IMG/VR virus record: IMGVR_UViG_3300029951_000105 | Coordinates: 1 to 26,215 of that record | Strand: one strand, 5' to 3' | Length of the DNA: 26,215 nt | Origin: a virus | Shown: positions 8,071 to 15,751 of the stretch, piece after piece | How the letters are laid out: the number at the start of each line of letters is the position of its first letter | Numbering within the stretch: the stretch's first letter is position 1 | The notes under the pieces: generated by a model | Told to the model about the DNA's origin: nothing | Databases searched by the model: none | The model's input: the letters and a program-made list of their open reading frames with translations, nothing else | Made by a program: the position numbers and the translations under genes

Positions 8071-9348
8071 TTAATATGAGTAAGACGGCGAGCTAAAAAG
8101 ACCAGCCAGTCCGGTGTAGGCGGATGTTCCCGCAGTACCGGCAGCATTCATAATGGTGGGTGTGAACAGACCATTCAAGGCGTCAGTCCTGGCCACATTC
8201 TGAGATGCCTGTGAGTAGTTATTACCACCAAGTGCCTGTGCCTGTCCTTGGGTCAGAGCGGCGGCAAGCTGCACAGCACGAGTGCCAGATTGACTGTTAC
8301 GCCCAGCGGCGGCATCTTGCCTAGCCAAGGTCTGCTGCATCTGTTGAGCATAGGCCCCCGTGGGACTATATAGTTGGCTAATTTGATTTGCGTAGTTCTT
8401 TGCTGCCTGGTTTTTAGCATATTGCTGATACGCTCCCAGACCTTCATTTGCCAAAGAGCTAATAAGATTAGGTGCCTCTTTCTGGGCCACACTACCTGGG
8501 GTAATGTTCCCACTAGCATCACCAAACATAGAGCTAAGAAAGCTAGGAGAGCCTTGCCCCAGAGTGCCCATATTCGGAATGACCTGGCCCATAGTAGCCC
8601 CGCCAACATCCCCACCAGTGGAGCCTGAGATAGCCTGTCCCATAGGACTTTGGATCGCCGTAGAGTTTGGACCATATAGACTTGACAATGATCCCTGATC
8701 CCCCGCCGCGCCGGCAGCCCCTGGATTAGCTCCCAGTGGGGCAGCCTGTGGGGCGTCAGAGAACTGGGCCGCGCCCTGGGTAGCATCAGTAAATTGAGCG
8801 CCGCCTGTAGGGCCGGTCACCGAGCTGGGAGCAGCCCCACCAATACTGCCCGTGGGAGTGCCTGTGGTGCCTAGACCATTTGCACTGGTGTTGGCGAGGG
8901 CACTCGTTGGGGAAGTCCCTGACGCCGCAGCAGTCGGAGAACCCGGGGCCGCCGACAGAGAGCCGTCAGCATTCAAGAATACATCCCCACCCGCTGAAGG
9001 TAGACCACCCCCCGAGGACAACAAACTCCCTCCAGCAAAGTCCCCCAAGGCGTCACCACCTGCGATACCAGCGCCGAGCCCTGCTCCAATAGAGGCAAGA
9101 GATGATGCTCCTAGTGCACCAGCACCAACGGCTCCTCCGGCACCAAGACCAGCAATACCGCTAAGGCCACCCAGAGTGGCACCACCATCTGCAAGTACCC
9201 CTGAGGTAATGCCCGCCAGTGCGCCGGTACTTAAACCACCAGCGGTCGCACCAGCAGCTCCCAGGCCACCCGCAGTGACGGCCCCTGCACCGGCTTCACC
9301 AGCAGCTTTTGCACCCTCTCCCGCCGCAGCGGCTCCAGAAAATCCCAT
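8071..9348 (-). CDS. Gly/Ala-rich virion protein, probable DNA-ejection component
   Basis: This 425-residue protein has a Gly/Ala/Leu low-complexity N-terminal part (residues 1-110, for example GLGAGGAVGAGALGASS), a Pro/Thr/Gly/Gln-rich middle, and a helical C-terminal 140 residues with Gln/Ala/Tyr (YANQISQLYSPTGAYAQQMQ). The N-terminal stretch is small-residue and hydrophobic, like sequences able to insert or assemble in membranes, which fits the channel-forming role of podophage ejection proteins. It is first in a run of three such genes and follows the two acetyltransferases. No domain could be named with confidence. ATG 9348 has AGGGGAA upstream, overlapping the previous gene's end. The high GC of its first 300 bases reflects the Gly/Ala codons and is not in itself a sign of transfer. 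Confidence 0.65.
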   Translation of the reverse strand: MGFSGAAAAGEGAKAAGEAGAGAVTAGGLGAAGATAGGLSTGALAGITSGVLADGGATLGGLSGIAGLGAGGAVGAGALGASSLASIGAGLGAGIAGGDALGDFAGGSLLSSGGGLPSAGGDVFLNADGSLSAAPGSPTAAASGTSPTSALANTSANGLGTTGTPTGSIGGAAPSSVTGPTGGAQFTDATQGAAQFSDAPQAAPLGANPGAAGAAGDQGSLSSLYGPNSTAIQSPMGQAISGSTGGDVGGATMGQVIPNMGTLGQGSPSFLSSMFGDASGNITPGSVAQKEAPNLISSLANEGLGAYQQYAKNQAAKNYANQISQLYSPTGAYAQQMQQTLARQDAAAGRNSQSGTRAVQLAAALTQGQAQALGGNNYSQASQNVARTDALNGLFTPTIMNAAGTAGTSAYTGLAGLFSSPSYSY

Positions 9349-9349
9349 G

Positions 9350-9808
9350 TTATTCCCCTAACAGTTTAGAATAAATATGCTCAACCTTTTCGAATTTGAG
9401 CCGTTTGAAAATAGCAGGATAATCTGCTTTTACTTTAATGTGGTATGACATTACTTTTACATCCAACAACTTCATTTGATTTTCTACCAATTTCATAAAG
9501 TAGAGCGCACTAGCACCTTTACGATAATCGATATCTATAAAGATTGTATCAACAAATGCAAATAGATCATTCTTATAGTGGAGATGGGTGTCTACTAATA
9601 CAGACATATATCCAACTAATCTGTCGTCATCCCTCATGGTATATAACCGACAGGATTTCTTCAAACCAAGGGAGATATATTTCTCATTGTCTACTGCCAG
9701 CTTAATCGTGTCTTTAAAGTTAGCCACCTCATCCCAATGATCTTCAGTCAAAGATGCAACCTCTTCTAGCAATGCTTCTGTAAAAGATTCCTCTCGAAAT
9801 AAAATCAT
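9350..9808 (-). CDS. GNAT-family N-acetyltransferase, second of a tandem pair
   Basis: This 152-residue protein has the GNAT architecture: a first strand with RLYTMRDDDRLVGYMSVLVD (residues 54-73), a long beta-4 (AFVDTIFIDIDY) and the acetyl-CoA-binding turn YRKGASALYF at 95-104, then a helix and a C-terminal beta-alpha-beta with AIFKRLKFEKVE typical of these enzymes. The usual RGxG/A turn is RKGASA here, which is acceptable for the family. The acceptor is unknown. Candidates are a phage or host protein, a polyamine or a toxin. Start and stop overlap with the upstream acetyltransferase (TGATG), so they are co-translated. This pair sits inside the structural operon, between the tail-completion and ejection genes. 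The local sequence is AT-richer than flanking structural genes, hinting at separate acquisition. Confidence 0.8.
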   Translation of the reverse strand: MILFREESFTEALLEEVASLTEDHWDEVANFKDTIKLAVDNEKYISLGLKKSCRLYTMRDDDRLVGYMSVLVDTHLHYKNDLFAFVDTIFIDIDYRKGASALYFMKLVENQMKLLDVKVMSYHIKVKADYPAIFKRLKFEKVEHIYSKLLGE

Positions 9809-10269
9809 CAGATAATATCCTTGGCAGTGTTGTACCCAACTACTTTGTATCCGCAGTGCGTAAACAACTTCGTGGTCTTTTCAATGTTCTCTACACCAGT
9901 TTGGCCAATCATCACCTTACTAGCCCCTTTCTCTTTTGCCCACTTCTCAAAGTCTCGAAGGAGACAGATGGCTGCTGGGGATCCCCGATGCTCGGGCTTT
10001 ACCCACCAACCCATGTCCTTGGCGATCAAGGCATCACAGAAGAATCCTGGACTTATCATACCAAGGAAGGCCCCATAAAGTTTATCCCCGAGCACAGCCA
10101 ATCTAAAATATCCTGATGGGTGAGTGTTACTGGCATATTCTAATTGGGCCAGTAGTTTATCTTCCTCCATCTCAATTTCCGAATACAGAGATGCTTGGTG
10201 GATTTGATGAGCAATCTCAACCATCTGATCCTTGTACTTATGGTCATACTTAATAATTTGTATTTTCAT
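9808..10269 (-). CDS. GNAT-family N-acetyltransferase, first of a tandem pair
   Basis: This 153-residue GNAT protein has GYFRLAVLGDKLYGAFLG (residues 53-70) as strands two and three, GWWVKPEHRGSPAAICLL (87-104) as strand four with the acetyl-CoA pyrophosphate-binding turn (HRGSPA), and LFTHCGYKVVGY as the closing motif. The segment FEKWAKEKGASKVMIG is the usual helix-strand after the turn. It resembles phage-encoded GNAT proteins found near tail genes. The substrate is not known. ATG 10269 overlaps the stop of the preceding virion gene (ATGA), and its own stop overlaps the start of the second GNAT gene. It shares little obvious sequence with that second GNAT, so this is probably not a recent duplication. 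Confidence 0.85.
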   Translation of the reverse strand: MKIQIIKYDHKYKDQMVEIAHQIHQASLYSEIEMEEDKLLAQLEYASNTHPSGYFRLAVLGDKLYGAFLGMISPGFFCDALIAKDMGWWVKPEHRGSPAAICLLRDFEKWAKEKGASKVMIGQTGVENIEKTTKLFTHCGYKVVGYNTAKDII

Positions 10270-10754
10270 ACAGTGCCAAACATAAAAGAAAATGCCTGAT
10301 CTGTTGGAACACCTGTGTTGGAATATGTGTGGATACTAAAGGAATTAGTGTCTACTGTCGTTCCAGTACACCACGTTACGGCCGACCCAGTTGAAGTCGC
10401 CACAATTATAGAACTAGTCACAGGAATGTCTTGATTGTGAACAATTGTGTAGATTCCGCTGGCCGCTGTGTGGGTCAATGACCAAGTGTTTGGCAAAGAC
10501 TGAGCACTCGCGTCAGCACTACAGGAACCAATGCCAACTAAATGATACCTAAAATTAGTATTGCCCCCTTGGATGTCCTGAAGATCGTTGTGGTCTCGGG
10601 TTATGATATCCGTGATATTCGACCCGGCAAAGTTCAGGTTGCTCCAAGGAATGTTTTGACCATTGATGAAGTTAGTCAGACTGGAGTACCACTCAAGCCA
10701 GTAATAGCTACCATCTGGTGAATTGAGTGGCGGCGGCGGAATTCCTACTGCCAT
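10266..10754 (-). CDS. Small virion-associated protein, unknown
   Basis: This 162-residue protein has a Pro-rich start (MAVGIPPPPL), then WLEWYSSLTNFING and NLNFAGSNITDIITRDHNDLQDIQGG, a pattern I associate with small phage structural proteins next to tail-completion genes. The C-terminal 90 residues are Ser/Thr/Val-rich beta sequence (YTIVHNQDIPVTSSIIVATS), like a compact receptor-binding or decoration domain. It follows the gp10-like protein by four bases with a good ribosome site (AGGAG, eight bases before ATG) and overlaps the first acetyltransferase. A tail or fibre-attachment role is inferred from position only. Confidence 0.55.
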   Translation of the reverse strand: MAVGIPPPPLNSPDGSYYWLEWYSSLTNFINGQNIPWSNLNFAGSNITDIITRDHNDLQDIQGGNTNFRYHLVGIGSCSADASAQSLPNTWSLTHTAASGIYTIVHNQDIPVTSSIIVATSTGSAVTWCTGTTVDTNSFSIHTYSNTGVPTDQAFSFMFGTV

Positions 10755-10758
10755 AAAA

Positions 10759-12189
10759 TTATCTCCTGACTTCCTGAATGATATCTAACTCAAACGATTC
10801 CATCCGAAGAGGGAAAGGCTGCTGATAGACAAATTTAAACGCCCTTCGGCGGCTATATCCAAGTTGTGTTATAGTGGGATAATTCCCATCGACTTGTAGC
10901 GTAGTTCCGGAGGACCACGTATTATAATCATCATCTGACCAGTACACCGTCATGGGAACACTCGTGTCTCCATTTGGTGCATCAGTTACAAGAGACAACC
11001 TATAGAATCTCTTCCGTAGAATTGTATCAAAGTCAATCTTTGAAGTAATGACTGTGGCGTTGATTGGGGTGGTGATATCTACATAAGCACTTGGAGTAAG
11101 AGAAACTGCAATACCAGAATCGGGAGAAAGTAAAACGGGGGCTCCCACAGCATCGGCAGTGAATCTCCAGGAAAAGGCTTGTTGCCCAGAACCGGAAGAC
11201 CACTCATGCCACATCTTTTCCTCGAAATCATAAACAAAGGTGCGCTGATTCCCCACTAAATTTAGAATGTACCATTTGTGGCCAGCACATTGCACCGTGT
11301 TTCCCCACGCTTGTGAAATTGAGGTTCCTTCTGTGTCCAGGGCTTCTCGGACGGGTTCATTAGCTATTTCTGCTGGTTGGAATCCTGTAATGGTCCATAC
11401 GGTATTACCACCATTACCAGTAGATCCCACTAAGATAACTTCGGTCTCTGTCTGGTTGACTGTAAATGGAGCCGGACACCCAAACTGGGACACCGCCGGA
11501 GCATTACGCTGTAGCGGGGAACCTGTGGCATTGGCATTGTCATACAAAAATTCAATCGAAGCAGTACCAACAGCTACTAGATAGTTCAGGTTCTTAGTCA
11601 AAGCCACAATGCTATCTGGATACATTTCCGCATCAATGAAACCATCGGATGGCCATGTAGTTGGATCTTCCAAGTTGCTGTTGTGAATCGTCTGGGTAGC
11701 AGTTGATGCTAGAAAAATATAACCGTCCAAAAATATTGGATTAGGTATGTGGGGATTTGGAAAGTTTGGGTCGGTTATCTCAGTAGCCACTCCCAAATTA
11801 AAGTTCCACGCTGATATACCATCACAGATAAACAACGAATCTTGGGCATCAGTTCTGTATTCGGCAAATCCTATTGGGCTGGTTGATTGTGACAAAGTGA
11901 TTAGAGGAGTCGTTCCCTCATATAGAATGCCACCAACTGCCGTGTAGTAGTTATTATTCCAGAAGAAAATCCCCTGAGCAGTCCCTGCGGGGAGTGTCTG
12001 AAACTCCACCAGACCAGGACGTTTCTTCAGGTAGTATTTTTTACCATCACTGATGGGACTCTTAATCAACTCTGGGTACATATTAAGGAATCGCTGATCC
12101 TTTAGAAATGTACCGTCGCGCTGCTGAGGAGACCCAATAAAGGAAAATCTCTGGGTGTGATATTGTGTGAAATATGGGTTCGTGGCCAT
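10759..12189 (-). CDS. P22 gp10-like packaged-DNA stabilisation / tail protein
   Basis: This 476-residue protein is close in length to P22 gp10, which joins the tail hub below the portal and adaptor and seals the packaged DNA. The start has the typical pattern: QRDGTFLKDQRFLNMYPE, then KKYYLKKRPGL. The remainder is beta-rich with repeated blades (GYIFLASTATQTIHNSNLED, FVYDFEEKMWHEWSSG, MTVYWSDDDYNTWS), consistent with a beta-propeller-like nozzle fold. The end (PFPLRMESFELDI) fits the family's closing strand. It overlaps the adaptor gene by one base (TAATG), matching the gp4-gp10 order of P22-like phages. A T7 gp12-type nozzle is the functional equivalent and the alternative label. Confidence 0.82.
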   Translation of the reverse strand: MATNPYFTQYHTQRFSFIGSPQQRDGTFLKDQRFLNMYPELIKSPISDGKKYYLKKRPGLVEFQTLPAGTAQGIFFWNNNYYTAVGGILYEGTTPLITLSQSTSPIGFAEYRTDAQDSLFICDGISAWNFNLGVATEITDPNFPNPHIPNPIFLDGYIFLASTATQTIHNSNLEDPTTWPSDGFIDAEMYPDSIVALTKNLNYLVAVGTASIEFLYDNANATGSPLQRNAPAVSQFGCPAPFTVNQTETEVILVGSTGNGGNTVWTITGFQPAEIANEPVREALDTEGTSISQAWGNTVQCAGHKWYILNLVGNQRTFVYDFEEKMWHEWSSGSGQQAFSWRFTADAVGAPVLLSPDSGIAVSLTPSAYVDITTPINATVITSKIDFDTILRKRFYRLSLVTDAPNGDTSVPMTVYWSDDDYNTWSSGTTLQVDGNYPTITQLGYSRRRAFKFVYQQPFPLRMESFELDIIQEVRR

Positions 12190-12938
12190 TATATTGGATT
12201 ACCTCCCCCCATGCCCATAACAACCCAATCAGGTTGAATGAAGAAACTGCCCTCTTCCGTGCCAAAGCTGAGTGCATTAGTCACTAGGCTGGAAGCCGTC
12301 TCATTAAGTTTATCCTGTTCCGATAAAGGCAAGCCGAATTCCGGAGAGAGTCGGTGAGCCAGGGAATAAATCAAAGGCTCAAGCCAAACCTGAGGAAAGT
12401 CCGGAGTATCTGTCCCAGCATCAAACTGGTCAAATGCCCGTTGATACACAAAATAGATCGAGCGATTAGTTGCCGTGTATTGGTCCGGCGCTGGCCAAAT
12501 TGTGATAGTCCCGGCTTGATTTAACGGCTGATACCAAAGGTGTACAGGATATCCCTCATTGATCTTTGTACTCAGCAGATTATAGTTATACTGGGTATAG
12601 ATGTTCATTGGGATATCGGTGTTGCTGATATTATCCCGGCTGAATGCCTGCACGATCTTCAGGGGTGCCTGAATATTCAAGTTACCCACGCCCAGTCCAA
12701 GACCCACGGGATATGCCACCTGACCTAACACCGGGGTAAAGGAAGTGGTGGTCATGGCCCACACAGGCATGCCCTGAGCATAGAGAGAAAATACCACATT
12801 GTTCAGAGCTTCTTGGGCATTAACTAGCTGAGTCGAGGACGCTGTGGCACCATCAACCGACACACCAATCTTACGAAAGGCAGCATTGATGATGGCATCC
12901 CGTGTCATGTTCCAACTTGCATCACCAGATATTGCCAT
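12189..12938 (-). CDS. Head-to-tail adaptor (P22 gp4 / tail tubular A type)
   Basis: This 249-residue protein begins with the helical pattern of gp4/T7 gp11-like adaptors: RDAIINAAFRKIGV, AQEALNNVVFSLYAQGMPVW. Later segments follow the usual order, with IYTQYNYNLLS, a strand with TITIWPAPD, and IYFVYQRAFDQFD, then PQVWLEPLIYSLAHRLSPEFGLP. Such proteins form a dodecameric ring beneath the portal and carry the nozzle. It is longer than P22 gp4, with the extra part in the middle. It sits between tailspike and the gp10-like gene, starting two bases after the tailspike stop, with GGAG seven bases upstream of ATG. The family assignment is good; the label gp4 versus gp11 is a matter of nomenclature. 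Confidence 0.75.
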   Translation of the reverse strand: MAISGDASWNMTRDAIINAAFRKIGVSVDGATASSTQLVNAQEALNNVVFSLYAQGMPVWAMTTTSFTPVLGQVAYPVGLGLGVGNLNIQAPLKIVQAFSRDNISNTDIPMNIYTQYNYNLLSTKINEGYPVHLWYQPLNQAGTITIWPAPDQYTATNRSIYFVYQRAFDQFDAGTDTPDFPQVWLEPLIYSLAHRLSPEFGLPLSEQDKLNETASSLVTNALSFGTEEGSFFIQPDWVVMGMGGGNPI

Positions 12939-12940
12939 AA

Positions 12941-14677
12941 TTAAACTCCGCTGTTTAAACCTGTTGAGCCATCTGAACTGCCAATAGGACTCGCTGAGGA
13001 GTTCAGTATTCGGGGGGTATTAGTCAAAGTAGCGGCATTCAGGGTAGAGGTAAGAATTCCACACCCTACCGACGAACTATCGAAATTAACTACATTACCA
13101 GCACAGAAGCCATCAAATGTAGAAGATGTGACCAGTACGCGAGCGCAAGCTGAGCCCACTACAAAGTTAGTAGCTGGTGTGCCCGCACTACTATAAAAAC
13201 GACCACCAATCTGACTGTAGCCACAACTGGTCATGTATACCCCATACTTCATTTCACTGAAGATAGTGTCATTCGAGATTGTGATATTGTTGCAGTTTGC
13301 CAACTTCACATGAGTGGCGAAAGCTGCTCCGGCTGCGGCATAGAGCTGAGTTCCCCCAGATATTGAAATACCACGGCAGTTATTAAAGAAAAGAAGATCA
13401 ACTTCGGCAAGGATAGATTTGCAGTTGAACCACCCTCCAATGATAGAAACCATGGAGTCAGCAGAACCAACACTACCTGCACCATTGACGAACACAGCAT
13501 TGACAGACACACTGTCTGCTCGACAATTAATCAACTGAACATCCTCATTCCCCGCATTGGCGGAGGCGGTCATGTCGAAGTAGTACCCCGAAGGAGCATC
13601 TGCTGTCTCACAGGCGATAAATTGGAGATCTGAAACATAAGCGCCGTATGACTTAAAGCCAATATGACCAGTACCTGTGGATTGAGAAGCATCCACATAA
13701 CACCGATTAAATACAGAGCTGGCATTGCCCCCAACATTAGCCCCACCACCATTAATATCATACCCATCACAATTGTTGGCAGATCCGGTGATGTTGACCA
13801 GAATATCATCTAAAATGGTGTTACCGGCCCCCAACAACCCAATTCCCTGAAGCATTCCAGAGACATGGATATTAGATAGTTTGGCTAGAGCTGTGTATTG
13901 AAGGAAAATCCCCACTCCCCCTGTGGGGGCTGGAGTCTTAGTTATAGAAAAATCTTTAAGGTTAATCCCCTGCAATGTAGAGGCACTAGCCCCAAGAACC
14001 TGCAAAAATCCATTATTTGCATTTGTCAGGTTAAAGGTTGTAATATTTTCGCCACGGCCCTGGAATCTGATATTTTGTCCCACGCTACCAGTTTGCGTTC
14101 CAATGTTAAAGTTGGCAGATATTGGATAGATGCCAAATCCCGCCTGTATGGTGCCCCCGGTAAATTGGAGATAGTTACTTGCAGCTTGGAAGGCTGCCAA
14201 ATTAACTGTGTCTGTGCCACCAACTGCTGCCCCAAACCACTCCGGATATATAAACTGAGCGATAGATGTCAGAGGAGCACAATTGGTAAAGATTTGATAT
14301 GCCCCAGCATCAATCTGGGCTTGGGCGTATACTTGTTCGGTGCCTGCAACTCCAACAAACCCACCTTGGTGAGGAATAGACAAAATGGTGTTGGGTGCGA
14401 AGGTGACGTTGCCACTGATTAGAGTGGGTCCAGGAACTACCAAAGTTACCTTGGAACTACCAATCGCTGTAATAGCTGCCAAAACGGCCGTGGTATCATT
14501 AGTAGTTCCATTGCATTTACAACCATAGTCAGTTAGACTAATAACTGCCTTGGCTGTCAGTACCGCTAGTTGGGCGGGGATTCCTGGGAGCGTTGTGTTG
14601 ACGGCCGTGTTTACATTGTTCAACCAATCTGAGGGGATTATCGTATTGTAATCCGTGAACGTCATGTTAATTGCCAT
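12941..14677 (-). CDS. Tailspike with right-handed beta-helix (pectate-lyase-like) domain
   Basis: This 578-residue protein has a short N-terminal attachment section (residues 1-45, with PSDWLNNVNTAVN), then the entry motif of pectate-lyase-type spikes: VISLTDYGCKCNGTTNDTTA at about 45-64, a variant of the common DFGAKGDGxTDDT. The next 450 residues are the Asn/Gly/Val/Ile-rich coils of a parallel beta-helix (for example IRFQGRGENITTFNLTN, GISISGGTQLYAAAG). Such trimers bind and often cleave surface polysaccharide of the host. Catalytic acids cannot be placed from sequence alone. It lies between the holin and the adaptor. The Cys pair in GCKCNG is unusual for this motif. Confidence 0.82.
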   Translation of the reverse strand: MAINMTFTDYNTIIPSDWLNNVNTAVNTTLPGIPAQLAVLTAKAVISLTDYGCKCNGTTNDTTAVLAAITAIGSSKVTLVVPGPTLISGNVTFAPNTILSIPHQGGFVGVAGTEQVYAQAQIDAGAYQIFTNCAPLTSIAQFIYPEWFGAAVGGTDTVNLAAFQAASNYLQFTGGTIQAGFGIYPISANFNIGTQTGSVGQNIRFQGRGENITTFNLTNANNGFLQVLGASASTLQGINLKDFSITKTPAPTGGVGIFLQYTALAKLSNIHVSGMLQGIGLLGAGNTILDDILVNITGSANNCDGYDINGGGANVGGNASSVFNRCYVDASQSTGTGHIGFKSYGAYVSDLQFIACETADAPSGYYFDMTASANAGNEDVQLINCRADSVSVNAVFVNGAGSVGSADSMVSIIGGWFNCKSILAEVDLLFFNNCRGISISGGTQLYAAAGAAFATHVKLANCNNITISNDTIFSEMKYGVYMTSCGYSQIGGRFYSSAGTPATNFVVGSACARVLVTSSTFDGFCAGNVVNFDSSSVGCGILTSTLNAATLTNTPRILNSSASPIGSSDGSTGLNSGV

Positions 14678-14680
14678 TGA

Positions 14681-15109
14681 TTATTGTCCTGCGTTGATGC
14701 CGTTCAGTTTTTCAACAGTTCTCATTGCACCAAGACCAAGCATTCCCATCAACAGTGGCAGCATCTGGGAGATATCCGCAGGAGCCACATGAATAGGGTA
14801 GCCGAAGGCTGTAGAGGCAAAGGTAGCAACAGGCAGTCCAATCCAGTTCCAGCCACAACCTGCGCCGCAAATCCAACCGATAAAGGGACGCCAACCGGAC
14901 ACGAATACACTGGTGCTGGCTGCTTCAGCCTTATTGGAATCCGTCTGAGCTTGGATGGTTTGAATCTGCACATCCAACTCTTTGAATTGTTCTTGTTGCT
15001 GAAGCTGTGCCATTTGGTAGGCAGCTTGTGCTTTAGCAGCGGGATCGGGAATGAACTTGTTGATAATTTCTAAACCAGCCCCGATGATGTCGTCAAGTCC
15101 AAAAGCCAT
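14681..15109 (-). CDS. Holin, 3TM gene-transfer-agent type
   Basis: This 142-residue protein has an N-terminal soluble part with a Gln-rich helix (residues 25-60) followed by the family signature SVFVSGWRPFIGWICGAG (67-84) and a C-terminal membrane segment with ADISQMLPLLMGMLGLGAMR (111-130). This matches the holin-of-3TMs family (PF11351), first named in gene transfer agents and common in phages. The product would form lesions that let the GH24 endolysin reach peptidoglycan. It sits beside a one-helix membrane gene and between the tail fibre and tailspike, well away from the endolysin at the operon's end. ATG 15109 has AAGG nine bases upstream. Confidence 0.82.
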   Translation of the reverse strand: MAFGLDDIIGAGLEIINKFIPDPAAKAQAAYQMAQLQQQEQFKELDVQIQTIQAQTDSNKAEAASTSVFVSGWRPFIGWICGAGCGWNWIGLPVATFASTAFGYPIHVAPADISQMLPLLMGMLGLGAMRTVEKLNGINAGQ

Positions 15110-15114
15110 GATCT

Positions 15115-15315
15115 TTAACCTTTATGGAAGAATTTAAATGCGCTGAAAAAGATACCGACACAAGAGACACAGAACCAGATAGCTCCTAGAAATCCCTTGT
15201 ATCGATTAATGTCGGCGCGGATTGCTTTTACTTCTTTTAGAATCTCGCTGTCAGAAAGCTCATGACGATCAGAGCGCTCTTCTAGTATTGCGATACGTTC
15301 ATTGATATCATTCAT
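15115..15315 (-). CDS. Small coiled-coil protein with C-terminal membrane helix, probable lysis accessory
   Basis: This 66-residue protein consists of a charged helical N-terminus with heptad-like spacing (residues 1-38, NERIAILEERSDRHEL) and one hydrophobic helix at 41-60 (GFLGAIWFCVSCVGIFFSAF) ending in FKFFHKG. That layout resembles XhlA-like or antiholin-type proteins that partner a holin. It ends five bases before the holin start and overlaps the preceding gene (ATGA), so a lysis-control role is likely but not shown. A spanin seems less likely: there is no lipobox, and the membrane segment is at the C-terminus. Confidence 0.65.
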   Translation of the reverse strand: MNDINERIAILEERSDRHELSDSEILKEVKAIRADINRYKGFLGAIWFCVSCVGIFFSAFKFFHKG

Positions 15316-15749
15316 AGATTCATTGAGTTTAAAGTACCGCCAGATACTAAGAGCAGGGTGGCTCCAGACATCAGTGCGATAGGAATCGTGGTTGGTTCAT
15401 CAGGAATTTCTGGTTGAGTTACGGGCAGTCCATTGGGAAAGCCCAGTCCTGGTCTAGCACAACCCGCTACAGCAAATCCAGCAACCCCACTAGAGCCCTC
15501 TTGTGTACAGAATGGATACACCGGATAGGTGGGGCCATCGAACAGATCGAAAGAGGTGTCGCTAGTGAAGGGAACAGATATCCGCTCTTGTCTAGCCCGG
15601 AGAAAATCCATCGGATGACGATTTTCGTAATCATCCTGACAAACTAACAACCCATCCCACCGCTTTAAAATTTGGCTGGCCTTAACCTTTCTATTGCACA
15701 CCATGCAATAAACATTCCACTCACCCGATTTAAAATAATTACGGGCCAT
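15312..15749 (-). CDS. Hypothetical protein with Cys zinc-knuckle-like N-terminus
   Basis: This 145-residue protein opens with KSGEWNVYCMVCNRKVKASQ and continues RWDGLLVCQDDYENRHPMDF. C15, C18, C37 and possibly H45 could hold a zinc ion. The same layout (GDWN..C..C..K.KASQL...W.G..VC..D.E.RHPQDF) is common in phage proteins near tail genes, but function is not known to me. The C-terminal part is Pro/Gly-rich and ends in ALMSGATLLLVSGGTLNSMN, a motif shared with the 58-residue gene at 16765-16941. It begins two bases after the tail-fibre stop and overlaps the next gene. Confidence 0.6.
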   Translation of the reverse strand: MARNYFKSGEWNVYCMVCNRKVKASQILKRWDGLLVCQDDYENRHPMDFLRARQERISVPFTSDTSFDLFDGPTYPVYPFCTQEGSSGVAGFAVAGCARPGLGFPNGLPVTQPEIPDEPTTIPIALMSGATLLLVSGGTLNSMNL

Positions 15750-15751
15750 AG

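Noticed and set aside
8852-9361. Pro/Ala-rich plus-strand frame opposite the Gly/Ala-rich virion gene
   Set aside because: Gly/Ala codons read in reverse give Pro/Ala; this is an artefact of low-complexity GC-rich coding on the other strand.
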